Positions 1 to 11,580 of a stretch of DNA of 64,000 nt are shown here, in pieces. A program made the translations under genes and the position numbers. Origin of the DNA: Blastomyces gilchristii SLH14081 (taxonomy: Eukaryota > Ascomycota > Eurotiomycetes > Onygenales > Ajellomycetaceae); the NCBI RefSeq assembly GCF_000003855.2, contig NW_003101648.1, positions 163,344-227,343 on the forward strand. Reading direction: 5' to 3'. Every line of letters begins with the position of its first letter. Position 1 is the stretch's first letter. Under the pieces are notes generated by a model, which worked only from the letters and a program-made list of their open reading frames with translations, was not told the DNA's origin and ran no database searches.

Positions 1-2385
1 GAGCAGCGCTATGGTTTTTTCTCGGTATCCATCAACGATATCCTCCGCACGGATATCTTTGACTATGATACCAATGCCCTGAAGGCCTGATAGAGCGCTT
101 AGTGCGATTTGCACGTTGAATAGTTTCGTCGCCCGACCAATGCAGGGCAGCCTTAAATGCTGAGAAAGTATCCAGTCTTCTTCTCCTTCTAATAGAGATA
201 TAACTTCCCCAGTTGGCATGGTAAGTGTACTCGTGGCATCAAGGTCACGTTGCTGGGAGAGTAGAGCCGATGCAGACGGGTATAGAAGTAGCTCTACTAA
301 CCTCGTAAGAAGTATGCCATCTCGAAGATCCACAGCAAGATTATTAATGCGATAATCGTATTCTTGTAGAGGGTGTTGTTTGTAGACTACCTGGCAGTCA
401 AGGTGACTTAGTGGCCGGATAATGTCGCCAACAGACGGAAGCAGCATGTTCCCCAGCCCCTGGAGGACAGCTGCTGATGACTTATACTTTGACGACGGAG
501 TAAACAAACATCGCGGCAATGTAGTTTCTGAACTAGACCTTGCCCTATCGAGGAGCACAATTATCATAATACTGCGCAAAAGAGTTCTTCGGTAAGACCA
601 ACGCGGCGTACCGGCATCCTCACCACTTATACCAGCAGCAGTACCAACGCCAACATCTTCATTTCGTAGAATAAACGTTTCCAAAAATGACTCTATCGTA
701 CGACGGAATTGTCTGTCTCCCCTTGGCGAAGCGGAAATTGTGGAATTGCTGGGTCTACTCGGTCGATTTGGAACGGGTATCCTTCGACCTATTACTGTTT
801 CCGCAGCGGCTCGAAGCGCAGAAAGGTCATAAGTTTCCATCCAAAAATTGAGGAAGGCGCGTTTTCGTCCGATATCCTCTTTCAAACCATTTGCACGAGC
901 CAAAACATCCTTAGGTACCCCCAACGCCCCATATTCGATAGATGCGTGAACTCGTTTATATAGGAGGGAGAAAGAGGGTTCTTGGTAGATCCCCAAAAGT
1001 TCGTGTCTAAGGGCGTCACTATCATGTTGGCCTGAGTTTTCTCGTGCAGAGTCAAAGAGACCATTCACAAGTTGGGTGATTGCCGCCTCTTGATGTGCAA
1101 GCCAACTCTCTTCATACATAGCGGGATTAGATATGTCTTCAGTTAATAGAGGGTATTTCTGATCGATCGTCAACGGAGGAACGCTGGGAACCGTAAGTTT
1201 CGTTGGAGGTCCTTTTGGTACTGGAGGCTTTCTTATCGTTGGCGGCTTAGGGGCAGGTGGAGAGAGCTGTGGCCCTGTGCCCTGGCTCCGGCGAGCCTTC
1301 AAGGTAACCTTGGGGTTGGAGGCGCTTTTTTCTCGCAGGCTTGCCTTTGAATTCACGGCCACGTTTGGTTTATTGCCGAGTATCTTCCTGTCAGTGGGTT
1401 GAGAATTTCGCCGCGTTTCAGGCTTCGTCCTCGCCGTTGGCTTAACAGTCGGTGTAGATCTTTTGACAGGCTCCACGGTACATATGCTCTTCCTTTTTTC
1501 AGTACGTGGCACATCAAAAACAGGGAAATCTATTCCTTTAGATTTCTTATATTTGTCGCCAGGAACAATTAATCCACCTGGAGGTATATTTTCCTTTCCA
1601 CCGTTCTGACCTGCTATATCATGTTTGACACTAGACTCCTGCATCGGTTTTAATGAAGGCTGAAGGGGTGCACGTCGGGGAGCGACAGCGAATGACTTCC
1701 TTCCCGGCCGTTTTCGAGAAATCTTGGATTCCAAGCTGTCTATGTCAGAATGCCCAACTGCGTTGTCCTTTTCCTCAGAAGGATTTAGAGTTTTGACTGG
1801 ACTGAATATGCCCATGAAAACGGAGGGAATGGTAGTGTCTTCCGGAGGGATGTAAATGGTTCTTCTCCTAATTGCCTTCTTCAGAGGGTCATCAGTCGCA
1901 GCTGTTGGCTGCTCCTCTTTCAGCTTCCCAATGCGCCTATTTATAACAGGGGATTTCTGAGGTTGTGGAGGGTTCTGTCGTTGCACAGTGGGCTTGTCAA
2001 GCTTAGCTGATGCTACATCGGCGAAGCTAACCCTAGGCCGTTGGAATCTTTGGGCTGGTTGTGACAACATCGACGAGCTTTTACTTATAGGTTTAACCCT
2101 TGTACGCTGGCTTGGTTCGGTTTGCTTGCCCTGCCCAAGCCCCAAGTTATCAAGCCCATCTTCGTGAATATCAAATGCTTTTGCCTTTCCCCCCTTTCTC
2201 GGTTTAACTCTTGTCAATGGGGCACGGAAGTCAGTAGTAAAGTCGATTGCGGCAGTATCATCATCATAAAGTCCAAGCTCATCATCGAGGTCATAAATAT
2301 TCCGGCTGCTACTCAAGGGCGATTTGCTGCCTCGTTTCCATTCTGTAGGGCAGGGTGTCCCTATATCACCGTAACCCCTCGACAT
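1..2385 (-). CDS. ASPM-like calponin-homology spindle protein, N-terminal part (gene continues beyond the window start)
   Basis: One uninterrupted frame of 795 codons runs from an ATG at 2385 to base 1 with no stop; I checked every line in frame. Residues about 1-350 are basic, serine/proline rich and probably disordered, with a proline-lysine stretch near residues 376-395. The last 120 residues contain a calponin-homology core of the ASPM/Asp type: YDYRINNLAVDLRDGILLTR at about 675-695, then LPCIGRATKLFNVQIALSAL and, at the window edge, EDIVDGYREKTIALL. In the ASPM family this domain binds microtubules or actin at spindle poles and is followed by calmodulin-binding IQ repeats; the IQ part would lie outside the window. 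The ATG at 2385 is the most upstream reasonable start in frame. The gene is divergent from the vezatin-like gene 2.5 kb away. The family call is strong because of the NNLAVDLRDG signature; the exact start is less certain. Confidence 0.85.
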   Translation of the reverse strand, partial: MSRGYGDIGTPCPTEWKRGSKSPLSSSRNIYDLDDELGLYDDDTAAIDFTTDFRAPLTRVKPRKGGKAKAFDIHEDGLDNLGLGQGKQTEPSQRTRVKPISKSSSMLSQPAQRFQRPRVSFADVASAKLDKPTVQRQNPPQPQKSPVINRRIGKLKEEQPTAATDDPLKKAIRRRTIYIPPEDTTIPSVFMGIFSPVKTLNPSEEKDNAVGHSDIDSLESKISRKRPGRKSFAVAPRRAPLQPSLKPMQESSVKHDIAGQNGGKENIPPGGLIVPGDKYKKSKGIDFPVFDVPRTEKRKSICTVEPVKRSTPTVKPTARTKPETRRNSQPTDRKILGNKPNVAVNSKASLREKSASNPKVTLKARRSQGTGPQLSPPAPKPPTIRKPPVPKGPPTKLTVPSVPPLTIDQKYPLLTEDISNPAMYEESWLAHQEAAITQLVNGLFDSARENSGQHDSDALRHELLGIYQEPSFSLLYKRVHASIEYGALGVPKDVLARANGLKEDIGRKRAFLNFWMETYDLSALRAAAETVIGRRIPVPNRPSRPSNSTISASPRGDRQFRRTIESFLETFILRNEDVGVGTAAGISGEDAGTPRWSYRRTLLRSIMIIVLLDRARSSSETTLPRCLFTPSSKYKSSAAVLQGLGNMLLPSVGDIIRPLSHLDCQVVYKQHPLQEYDYRINNLAVDLRDGILLTRLVELLLYPSASALLSQQRDLDATSTLTMPTGEVISLLEGEEDWILSQHLRLPCIGRATKLFNVQIALSALSGLQGIGIIVKDIRAEDIVDGYREKTIALL

Positions 2386-4929
2386 CTTCTAGGGTATCAA
2401 GAATGGCGGTCTCGCAACACGTTGAATTCTAAAAGTTCTGAGCAATGAATGAAAGTAGCAACTGTCACAATTTTTGGGCCTTACCTTCAGGCAATACTTC
2501 ACTAGGGGCATGGGAGCATCTTAAAACGATGCTCATAGGGAACGTGTGAGATTTTCACATGAAGAGGGTTGAAATCTTTATGTAAATTGTTGATAACGAA
2601 TGTTTTCCTTGAGCTAAATCATTTTCGAGACGTGACGAAGCTCTTGATGTCCCTCACCACAATATAACATCTTGAAGATGTTTACAGATTACAAGGAGCG
2701 GGTTTGGTTGCTGGGGCAACTGTTCGTTCTGGGAAGCGCCAAGCCCTCCCGGTTCGGACCGAAACTCAAAATCGACGGGATCCCAGACTCGACTTATCTG
2801 ATTTAACTACGGAGTACTCCATTATAGAATTGCTTACTTCCTCAAATGGCATACATGTAGGTGTTACCTAGGTGCCGCATGAGAATTAAATCCCATAGGG
2901 TACTTTGAAAACTGTACGAAAGACATAATATTTTGGCACATTCCTGAGGATACAGTTTCTATGAACAAAATAAGTGGGCTCGACCTTGAGCGAGAGACCG
3001 GATTTGAGAAGCTGGCTGCTTTCGGATATAGCTGCTAAGGTTTTAATTTACATATTTACTGGAATACCTGACTGAGAGTATATACACACATACATATTGT
3101 ATGTGCACATATACATTGGTGATATCCTTCTAAAAGAGAATTCTGAACTATCAGAAATCTGGGTGTGTGTGCTTGCTGATCAGGCTAGCTCCATTCTCCT
3201 CCTAAGTATCATTATATGGCATAACTAGGGAAGCAGATGCTTGCTCTTCCTAACACACAAAGACTGAACCTGACAGGCTTAAGTAGTGTATGATGATGCC
3301 TCATGAGCACGGAGAAGGCAATGGAACGTGCGCTTCCTTCAAACGGTAAGAAGAGCTGAGCACCTTGATTTAGCCTCCGTAGAGTAGAGTTGTACCAAAC
3401 TGTGGCTTCCTTCCGTCTTGGTATTTTCATCTGAAATCAATCTTACGTTCCTAAGATCCGGCCGTACTGACCAATGTGTACCTATTAGATCGGCAGGCGG
3501 AGGATGCGGGAAAAGGTTATAGCTGGATGCTTCGCCTTTGAGACATGAAGGCTAGGAGAGCACAGAACGCGGCTTCCTCGTAGGCCCTAGAGAGCAAGCA
3601 CAGGAAGGCTAAATATTTGCGAGACAAGGAGAGGATGTCAATTAGGCTTTCATTTTGCAGTTTGTATGCCTCGTCGGGTATTAGGGATATGTAGTAATGC
3701 AAAATGAGCCACCAGACGTTTTCTACTTGGAAGATCGAACAGGATCAATGGGTTGGATAACAGTGTACCTAATCATTGCAGCCTTTGACTGAGCATCCAT
3801 AGGTGGAGTGCTGACTGCTGCATTTGTGTTGGTAACGCAACAATTTCGGAATGAACGAAAAGTTGACCGAAGTAAAGCAGGCATCGAGAAGGTTACAAGC
3901 GTTGTAACACGTGGCAATTGCTGTAAAATGCCCAGGTCCCACGAATGTTTTTTTCGCCCATGCATGTTGATACCAATCTCCAGCTAATCTCCCGTGTTGC
4001 AACTGTGGTGGAGATGGGTCGTCAATTTAGCCAATCCTAGCACGACCAATAAGTTTGCTCGACACGAGGTGTCTGACTTCAGTAACTGCCAAAGAACGCG
4101 GTTTAATTCAGAAACCACACCGGCAGTTAACTAACTTGCGTAAAATAAAGATGGAGCGGGTGTTTAGCCGCTCGACAATCCATCCTCGTAGAAACGATAG
4201 CAGGGGTATGTTTCAATATTGCGCAGACAATGGTAGCACGTTGGATAGGAATGATTATAATCCTGCAGGTACCCATGAACCATGCGTTTAGCTGCGCATA
4301 CGATGATGCCAGCAGAGAGGACGAATCGTTGCGTGGAGTGTTGTAGGTAGAATGAATATGCAGCCTGTGGGCCGTGGTGCCCGCAAGTGGTTCAGGCACA
4401 TTGAGCCAAAGAACATAGCGCGTTGCTTCTCTGCAAGCAGTATTTTCGAGTGCGGCCAAAGCCTGAAGCCAGGAACGGAGACAAACCGTTTCCAGCAGCC
4501 AGAAGGGTAGAGTAGGGTAGGGGTTAATGATTCATGCCTGGTGGTGTGGCCGGCAAAGGCCTAAAAGGAAGGGGAACTTCGATGTTGCCGCTCTCTGTCC
4601 AGGCGGTTTTTATCGGTCAGCCTATTTAGCGCGGTCAGGTGGCCCCGGCAGTAAACCCCCCTATGTCTCGTTCTGGCGCGCATACTGCCCTCAACTCCAG
4701 ATCGCCCTGTTGAAAGAGGGTTATTTCGGTGCAGGCAAAACAACAGAAGAGTCATGGTACATGCGATCTCGTAGCACTCACGGTTTGGACTACTATCAAT
4801 CTTCTTTCCGTCGCACTATATTAACCCCATTCGCTTTGTTCCTAGAGCGCCATTTTGCCTTCTAGCTCACCTTTCAATCGCCGCCTCTGCCCTTGCTCAT
4901 AAAGGCCCCACGAACCATGCCCTTCCGCC
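2386..4929. other. intergenic region between divergent genes
   Basis: This 2.5-kb spacer lies between the divergent ASPM-like and vezatin-like genes and should hold both promoters. No reading frame in it looks like protein: the short open frames have no recognisable motif. It contains a TACGGAGTAC motif at 2808-2817 and a CCTAGG core near 2868, both of which recur in other spacers of this window. Confidence 0.6.
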
Positions 4930-7042
4930 ATGGAGGCGCTGGTTTATGAAGACTCACCATTAGCTGACTACCTGGAGGGTATGTCCTTGAGTATTTTATC
5001 CTGCCATGGATTTGCCGCACGCTGCTGACTCGGGGACTCTTACAGGCGAGGGAGTAGCACAGCAAGACTGGGCACCTCAACATGAAGAGCACCACCCAAC
5101 TCAAACGCCTCTAGATTCGTTGACAGCGAATTTCGCTCCTCGAGGGCCCCCTACATTTCAAGACCGAATACGAAATAAACTGCCTGCACCGTTACAATTG
5201 AAACCCATGGGCCAGCAAGAAACTCTAGCCAAGATCCATAATGCCTGCAAAGTACGGGGGAAACAATGCCGCGCACGCATCCTCTGGGGGACTACGTCTT
5301 GCTGACTTTTCTCTTTTTTAAACGCATCAGGCAGCGATTAGCACGAAAATAGGGAAGAGCGAGAACGAGCGGTTTCTTGAACAGTTTGGATACACGATTG
5401 TTGCCTCCCAGCTCCTCAACGAGCAAAGCGCACCGTCGTACAGCACCGTGTCGGGATTACTATCGAATACAACTCATAATGCTGATCTGCCAGGCACACG
5501 AGCAGCAAGTTTTGGTTTAAGAGGGGCTATATTCACAGCCGGGGCATCGTTTTCCGTGGTTTGGATACTCCACTGGGCTAGATCTCGCCAGGGCTCCGGT
5601 TGGGATTTCCGGCGGGTCTGTATCCTTATCATTCTTCTTCTGGCAGTCGCGACAGCATTCTACGCTTTCGCTAAGCGTCAGTGGTTGAAATACCTTCGTC
5701 GCCAGGCCGTGGATGTTGCATCTGTTCTCGTCACCAACGCACAGTCTTTTGATTCTGCGGCATCGGCTTCGGTTGTCTTGATACAGGAGGTGGAACTGGT
5801 CTCCAGAGGATATAGAATGTTCGTTATTAAATATCCAAATATACTTCCTAACGAACCGAATTTACCCTAACAATTCACACAGAAGCACCCCTATGCCTCC
5901 AATAACCCGGTTGGAAGAGCAAACACAAACACGACGCTGTTTGAGACTCCGGCGCATTCTTTCAGAGTGCCTTTCGGAGATGCTAGAGAAATATTTGGAT
6001 GCAAAACGACATCTACGATCACTTACAGATACTGCTAATTTAGAAAAATATTACGACATATATGATTTCTCGCCAGAGGAACTTGAGGAACCCAAGTCTC
6101 TGTCAACTGACAGTCCATTGGAAGACAAGACCTCATTACGATCTCTTAGACACTTGTTTTCGAGAGCTTACGCCGCTAGAAAAGGCACATTATGCTGCTT
6201 GCTAGCGCTACCGGCGGAGGGCGGGGAAGCCGATATTGCATATTGGAGTACTGCTATTGAGGAGATGCAACGCCTCGCTGTTACAAATGGAGCTTGCGTA
6301 CAAAGACTGGCAGCAATACTCAACGAGCAAGACTGTAAGTGCGACTGGCTTGATGTACTAAGCGGGATACACGTACTAAATTGGCCTAGACAATATAATA
6401 CCACCCTCCCCCCAATCCAAGCTTACCCCAAATAAAGACCGTCATCGTGCGCAACTTAGGCGACTCAATTCTCTGTCCCAAGGCATCCGTGGGATACATG
6501 CCAAAATGCAACTTATTCGCGAGGAATCTGATGCCAGCCTTGAGCGAGCAACGGATGATGTAGATTTTGGTACAACACTGGCAACTCTCTACCAATCTAT
6601 CGGGACGGATTTAAGGGGATTATTACAAGAGTGGGAAGCTGGAAGATCTTCCTTATTAGCCACTATGGAAAATCCCGATCGTCTCTCGCGGCCCACAAGT
6701 CTACTACGGACGCCAGCATCTCCAACGTTTAGCCTAGGTGGCGTGACTGCAGTTGAAGGGGGCCCTGCGGAGGCTCTTCGAGCATTGAATGGCGAGGACC
6801 AGCACCTCGCAAGCCCAGATAACAACATGGATGACGATGAAGTTTTTGAAGCAATTGCCCTGCCCCGGAAACGTAGCTCCATGACAAGAGATGAAAGAAT
6901 AGCCCGAATGAAAGAAGAGCGGGTTAGACAAGCCGTGGCACGAGAGAAATCGGACGCAAATACACACATGTTGAGAGAGCTAGAAACAGTTATTAGACTA
7001 CGTCCGCGCGGGAAAACAGGGCCACGGATTACCAGCATCTGA
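4930..7042 (+). CDS. vezatin/Inp2-like membrane protein (myosin-binding domain), five exons
   Basis: Joined exons 4930-4978, 5046-5251, 5331-5818, 5883-6372 and 6422-7042 give 617 residues with every phase consistent. Exon 1 encodes MEALVYEDSPLADYLEG. Introns 1 and 2 have GCTGAC branch sites and intron 3 has CCTAAC. The intron 3 donor (GTTCGT) and the intron 4 acceptor (CCAAG) are non-ideal but restore an uninterrupted domain. Residues about 86-130 (ERFLEQFGYTIVASQLLNE), two hydrophobic helices near 148-166 and 181-199, and the following helix (KRQWLKYLRRQAVDVASVL) match the fungal vezatin / peroxisome myosin-receptor domain. By family knowledge (yeast Inp2), such proteins tether a class V myosin to peroxisomes for inheritance; that role is inferred here. 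The C-terminal third is charged and probably coiled coil. The first Met is supported by the acidic DSPLADYLEG opening typical of the family. Confidence 0.82.
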
Positions 7043-7677
7043 ATGATGTAATAGGTTTTTCCTCCTTCCTATCTTCCTTTCTTCCTGCCCTTCTTCTACT
7101 TCTTTTTTTATTTTATTCTATTTTTATTTTTATTTTTATTTTTATTTTTTTATTTTACTAAGTTTAAAGATGAGCCTGGACTGCCCATCTGTACACTACC
7201 GTTATTATGAGCATTCCGATCATATTTTCTTCCATCTGTGGGGAGATATTTGGAACTATCTGGTTGTTTCCACCAGTCCCAGCCACGTGTTTGATACCCT
7301 ATATTCAGCGGTGACCGGAGTCATGCGATGACATTGAATTTTGATTTGGGTTCTCGCTATCTACGTTATCATTTATTCGGCATATCTTGAACGGAGTTTC
7401 TTCCTATATGGTTCTTTTTCTGTTATTGTTCCCAAGCCAGCGCTTGAAATTTGGTCGACTCGAATGATTTCTAGATAATGTATTTTCCCCCAATTTATTT
7501 TTGAATTTTGTACCTATAGATATTTTTGTTAAGATACTACTTATATTCGATATCCAAAGGGATTGACCCCAGCATCATAATGCCTTTCGCAGATTCTGCG
7601 CGTGCATCTAGGTACCTTTCTTTATAATAGGGATGGAGGATGCATGCAAAGGCTGGGTCTAAAATGTAACTACGCTA

Positions 7678-7737
7678 ACGCGAAACCGGCAAAATTACGT
7701 GATGCCCGCATCCACGCGATTTCGTGTCTGCACGCGA
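7678..7737 (+). promoter_or_regulatory. ACGCGA boxes (MCB-like, MBF sites) upstream of PCNA
   Basis: Three ACGCGA hexamers lie at 7678-7683, 7714-7719 and 7732-7737, about 270-330 bp upstream of the PCNA start. ACGCG is the core of the MluI cell-cycle box bound by MBF (Mbp1/Swi6-type factors), which drives G1/S expression of replication genes in fungi. The spacing and the downstream gene make this plausible; binding is not shown by the sequence alone. Confidence 0.5.
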
Positions 7738-8007
7738 CGGCGCTTCACCACTTCACAAACTTCAATCCTCAACTCAAGACACTTTCCCATCCCCCGACAA
7801 ACTGCTTGACACTCACTACATCCAATTCGGACACATTTATACCAGTGTAAGTCTTCTCATATGCTTAACATTGACTGCCATTTCAGTGCTGACAATTTTA
7901 ATATCTTATCAGAATTTACTACGTCCTCAATTACTACCCCGCCAGACGCTTTCACCATCACCTCCGTTTTTTTTTTCTATTTGATCTCCTAGACCTCAAT
8001 TGACAAG

Positions 8008-9208
8008 AGTGCGTAATCTAATTCTAATAGCTACTAAATCTGGCCTGGGATTGATAATGACGTGAAACAGTGTTGGAAGCACGGCTAGAACAAGCCAGTT
8101 TGTTGAAGAAGGTAGGCAGGCAGGCACCCACCACAACACGCTACTCCTGTCCACCCACCGATCTCACAATACGACCAAACGCAATATAAAAACTGACAAC
8201 TTCTTTTACAAAACCACAACAGGTTGTTGATGCCATCAAAGACCTAGTGCAGGACTGCAACTTCGACTGCAATGACTCAGGAATCGCCCTCCAAGCCATG
8301 GATAACTCCCACGTGGCACTGGTCTCTATGATGCTGAAAGCAGAAGGCTTTTCCCCCTACCGCTGCGACCGCAACGTCGCGCTGGGAATTAACCTGGTCT
8401 CTCTCACAAAGGTTCTGCGAGCTGCACAAAACGAAGACATTTTGACGTTAAAGGCAGAGGATTCCCCAGACGTCATTAACCTCGTCTTTGAGAGCGCGCA
8501 GACGGACCGGCTGAGCGAGTATGATATCAAGCTTATGGATATTGACCAGGAGCACCTGGCGATTCCGGACACAGAGTATGCGGCTACAGTTGACATGCCG
8601 TCGACGGAGTTCAGGAGGATTTGTACGGATTTGGGAAACTTGTCGGAGTCTGGTATGTTAACTGATATTTTCGGCCCTTTAAAAGTGAAAATAGATCTGC
8701 TCAACCCGGCATAATCGACATCCCTATCTGTATTTTGCTTTTTGGTTTTAAATGGAAGAAATATCCGACCTAACAACACCGGAACAGTAATGATCGAAGC
8801 CAACAAGGATGGTGTTAAATTCTCCTGCCAAGGCGAGATTGGCAACGGCGCCATCACCCTCCGCCAACACACCAACGTCGATAATCCAGACCAGAACGTT
8901 TCCATCGCCCTCTCAGAGCCCGTCTCCCTCACCTTCTCCCTTAAATATCTTATGCACTTCTGCAAGGCTACAGGCCTGTCGACGTCCGTTCGTCTGTGTC
9001 TCTCACAGGAAGTGCCGCTCCTAGTCGAGTACGGATTGGGCAGTGGCCATCTGAGATTCTTCCTTGCGCCAAAGGTATGTCGTATATACGTTACATTTTG
9101 CTCCTGGAAAGCAATGTTATTGCTTTTATGGAATTATTTTTGTCCCCTCTCAAACTTCTGAGACCTGTTCTAATATATTTTGCACTGCAGATCGGAGACG
9201 AAGAGTGA
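8008..9208 (+). CDS. PCNA: proliferating cell nuclear antigen (sliding clamp), five exons with a split start codon
   Basis: Joined exons 8008, 8071-8111, 8223-8652, 8788-9074 and 9191-9208 give 258 residues, the usual PCNA length. The protein opens [19 protein letters not shown] and ends FFLAPKIGDEE. The central [19 protein letters not shown] region and the interdomain part are intact. The A of the start codon is the last base of a 5' exon (8008) and TG begins the next exon (8071), joined over intron 8009-8070 (GTGCGT...CAG). Without that splice the frame has only GTG and an upstream TGA, so the split start is the best model. PCNA is the homotrimeric clamp for DNA polymerases delta and epsilon and for repair and ubiquitin signalling in the nucleus. 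ACGCGA boxes upstream fit G1/S regulation. Confidence 0.96.
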
Positions 9209-9839
9209 AGTGGAAAAAGAGAGAAATAGGGAAAAACAAAACAGAAGGTACAAAAGATTTTCCAACCCTTCTCAACAATGAAGCATGTTCTTCCCCCTGA
9301 TGCGCCCCTTCCCCACCATGCCGACTGTAGTCGGTCAACCATGAATCCCTCCACAAGCTGTTTTCTATATCACGTCTTTCTTTCTCTTCTTTCATCGTTT
9401 CAATGGAAATAGGGAAACGATATAATTGAAGAATCATTTTACGAGTTTTAAAATAAACACGATTTAATGATATACCTAACCAACTCAACTTCCATTCCAC
9501 GGTACTCCTTCAGTTTTCTTTCTAGTTTATTTATAGCATGGGATCGTCCCATCAGGTATATTAGCACGTTCAAAGATTCTTGTTCGTTGCGGTCAAAGGA
9601 TTTGAGGTAATGTACATGTACATTCAACGCCTATGACTTTTTTGTTTTCTAAGGTAAGATTCCACAAAGTATGCAAATCAGTACCGTTGGACTAAGCGAA
9701 GAACACGGTGATACAATCCAGCGGCGTAGTATCTGAGACAATTAGCCCTGCATGCGCATGTTCGTTCATCTCCCCTCGAGATAAGAAGTAAGACAAAATA
9801 AAATAAAACCACCACAATTAGGAGTTAAATATCATCATT
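9209..9839. other. PCNA 3' flank and convergent spacer
   Basis: This 630-bp AT-rich spacer separates PCNA from the converging end of the decayed transcription factor gene. It should hold the PCNA 3' UTR. No further feature is supported. Confidence 0.5.
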
Positions 9840-11580
9840 TCATTCGTTCACAGTAACTCCGGTTCTGGATTGGAAAGCACCAGCAGTTCCTGTAGACAGT
9901 CCACCACACCCCCGCGATTTTACAACACCAAAAACGACAACAACGCAGACGAACAAGCCCGACTCCGCCTCCAAATCCAACCCAACCTCCCTTCTCGCCC
10001 ACACAATCGTCTCGCCAACCCCGTAAAGCCGCACAAATGGCGACGTGACCAACACTTCAGATATCTCGTCTACAATCTCCTACCCAATATTCCCAACCCG
10101 CCACAGAACATTGCTTCTAGCAGACAGGTGAATTAGCACAGCCCAGAAAATCATGATGAACAGCGCCAGGGGCTCGCGCTCCTGAAATGCCGCAGTCAGC
10201 TCCCGGCCCCCGACGGCGAGGATTGTGAAGAACAGAGCCTTGAACGGCGTATTATTTGCGACGCTCATGAATGTGTACTTTACCTGGTCGGAGGCGAGTT
10301 TGTAGGCTGGGATTTCGCGCATGCGAGTAGTAGCTTCTTATTGTTAATGGTGCCCCTACTTCCTTGGCGACTGTTGTCGCTGTTGTTACCTACCATGTCT
10401 AACAGTAGTGCCCCGGAGCGACTCTTCAGGCAGTCTCACTGGCACGTGCACACGTTTGACAAGGGACAGTAGGCCTTCAATGGCTAGCTGGGTGTCTGTC
10501 GATATCTAGCTTGTGAATCACCTCAGGAGGGATCGGGGGGAGAAAGTGTTTCACGATACGAGTCAGCGAGCAAGTGGACCAACTAGGCCAGTCGAGATTT
10601 GAACGGCCGACGTGGGACGAGCCTACGTATAGAGCCATGGATATGCCTAGGGTTTCGAGCGCGGATACCTAGTGCTTTTGGCCGGGGAACGAGAGATTAT
10701 AAGAACGGCGGGAAAGGAGGCTAAGAACAAAAAATGAAAACAGCTTCCTCGTGTTGATATTTTAGTCGGGTTCGTTCAGGACCTCGCGGAATGCGACGTC
10801 GTCTCTGTTCGCGTACTCGAGCGCAGTGAGCTTGTATCGGTATCTGTCTCTCGTTAATGTTGTGGACTTATTGCTGGGGTCATGTCCATTCTTCGCTAGG
10901 TCGATGGCGCTGAGGGCGAAAAGGCTGTTGAGGAGATAGCTAGCTGTTCTTCATGGAAATGCGGGCGACGCCGCGTAATAGAACAGTATCGCAGCCGGGA
11001 GAGGTGAGATGGCTTGCCATGTCCGTGTCGACCAGCGGTGAAGAAGCTCTAGTTCTAGGAATCTGTTTGATGTAGGTATGCTTGAGGAAGTCAATGGAGA
11101 AGGGCTTGAGATTCCTGAGGACGCGCGGGACGCCGTCATCCAGGCCAGCGCTTGCCAAACTACCGAGCTGTTGTATGCTTAAACCGAGGACTAGGATGAG
11201 GATATTGGCGCTGTTTGGTCTTGGGAATTGGAAGATAAGACTGCATGCTGAAGAAGACTCCGTTCTCTGGGTGTGGCGTTACGTGCTTCGGCCACTACTG
11301 TTTCACTTGATGGATAGACACAGTGGAGATTCCGGATGCGACAGGTTGCGCACGCGGGCTTCTGCTCATTATTGCACTGCGAGTAGTTCAAGTTAGTATG
11401 GCCTGAAGGTTTTTCACCCCCCACCCCCATTACATTACCATAGAGTTGTGCGTCTCTTTTTGTACCTCAGTCCATATACCGAGATGTTGGTAGTTACCCT
11501 ACCTTAACTCGTCTCTTTTTACAACTCGCACATCCCCAACAGGATTTTTGGGCTCCCCTCTTCGGCAACTTTTTTTCCAT
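9840..11580 (-). pseudogene. decayed Zn2Cys6 (fungal C6) transcription factor gene
   Basis: Exon 1 (11580-11503) and exon 2 (from 11376, after a GTAGGG...CAG intron) encode an intact binuclear zinc cluster with the spacing C-X2-C-X6-C-X7-C-X2-C-X6-C (CASCKKRRVKC, then ACATCRIRNLHC). The same frame continues into an Upc2/sterol-uptake-control-like regulatory domain (LELLHRWSTRTW, then SYLLNSLFALSAIDLA). It meets in-frame stops near 11181, 11193, 10957, 10767 and 10674, then shifts frame near 10480 (DTQLAIEGLLSLVKRVHV). The C-terminal part (10306-9840; EREPLALFIMIFWAVLIHLS) has one more stop near 10083. An intron GTAGGT...CCCAG would join the last blocks. The family normally controls metabolic or sterol genes. 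A few stops could lie in unrecognised introns, but those in the conserved core argue for a pseudogene. Confidence 0.65.

Noticed and set aside
4527..4865. 112-codon open frame as a gene
   Set aside because: No motif, no family pattern; lies in the promoter region of the vezatin-like gene.
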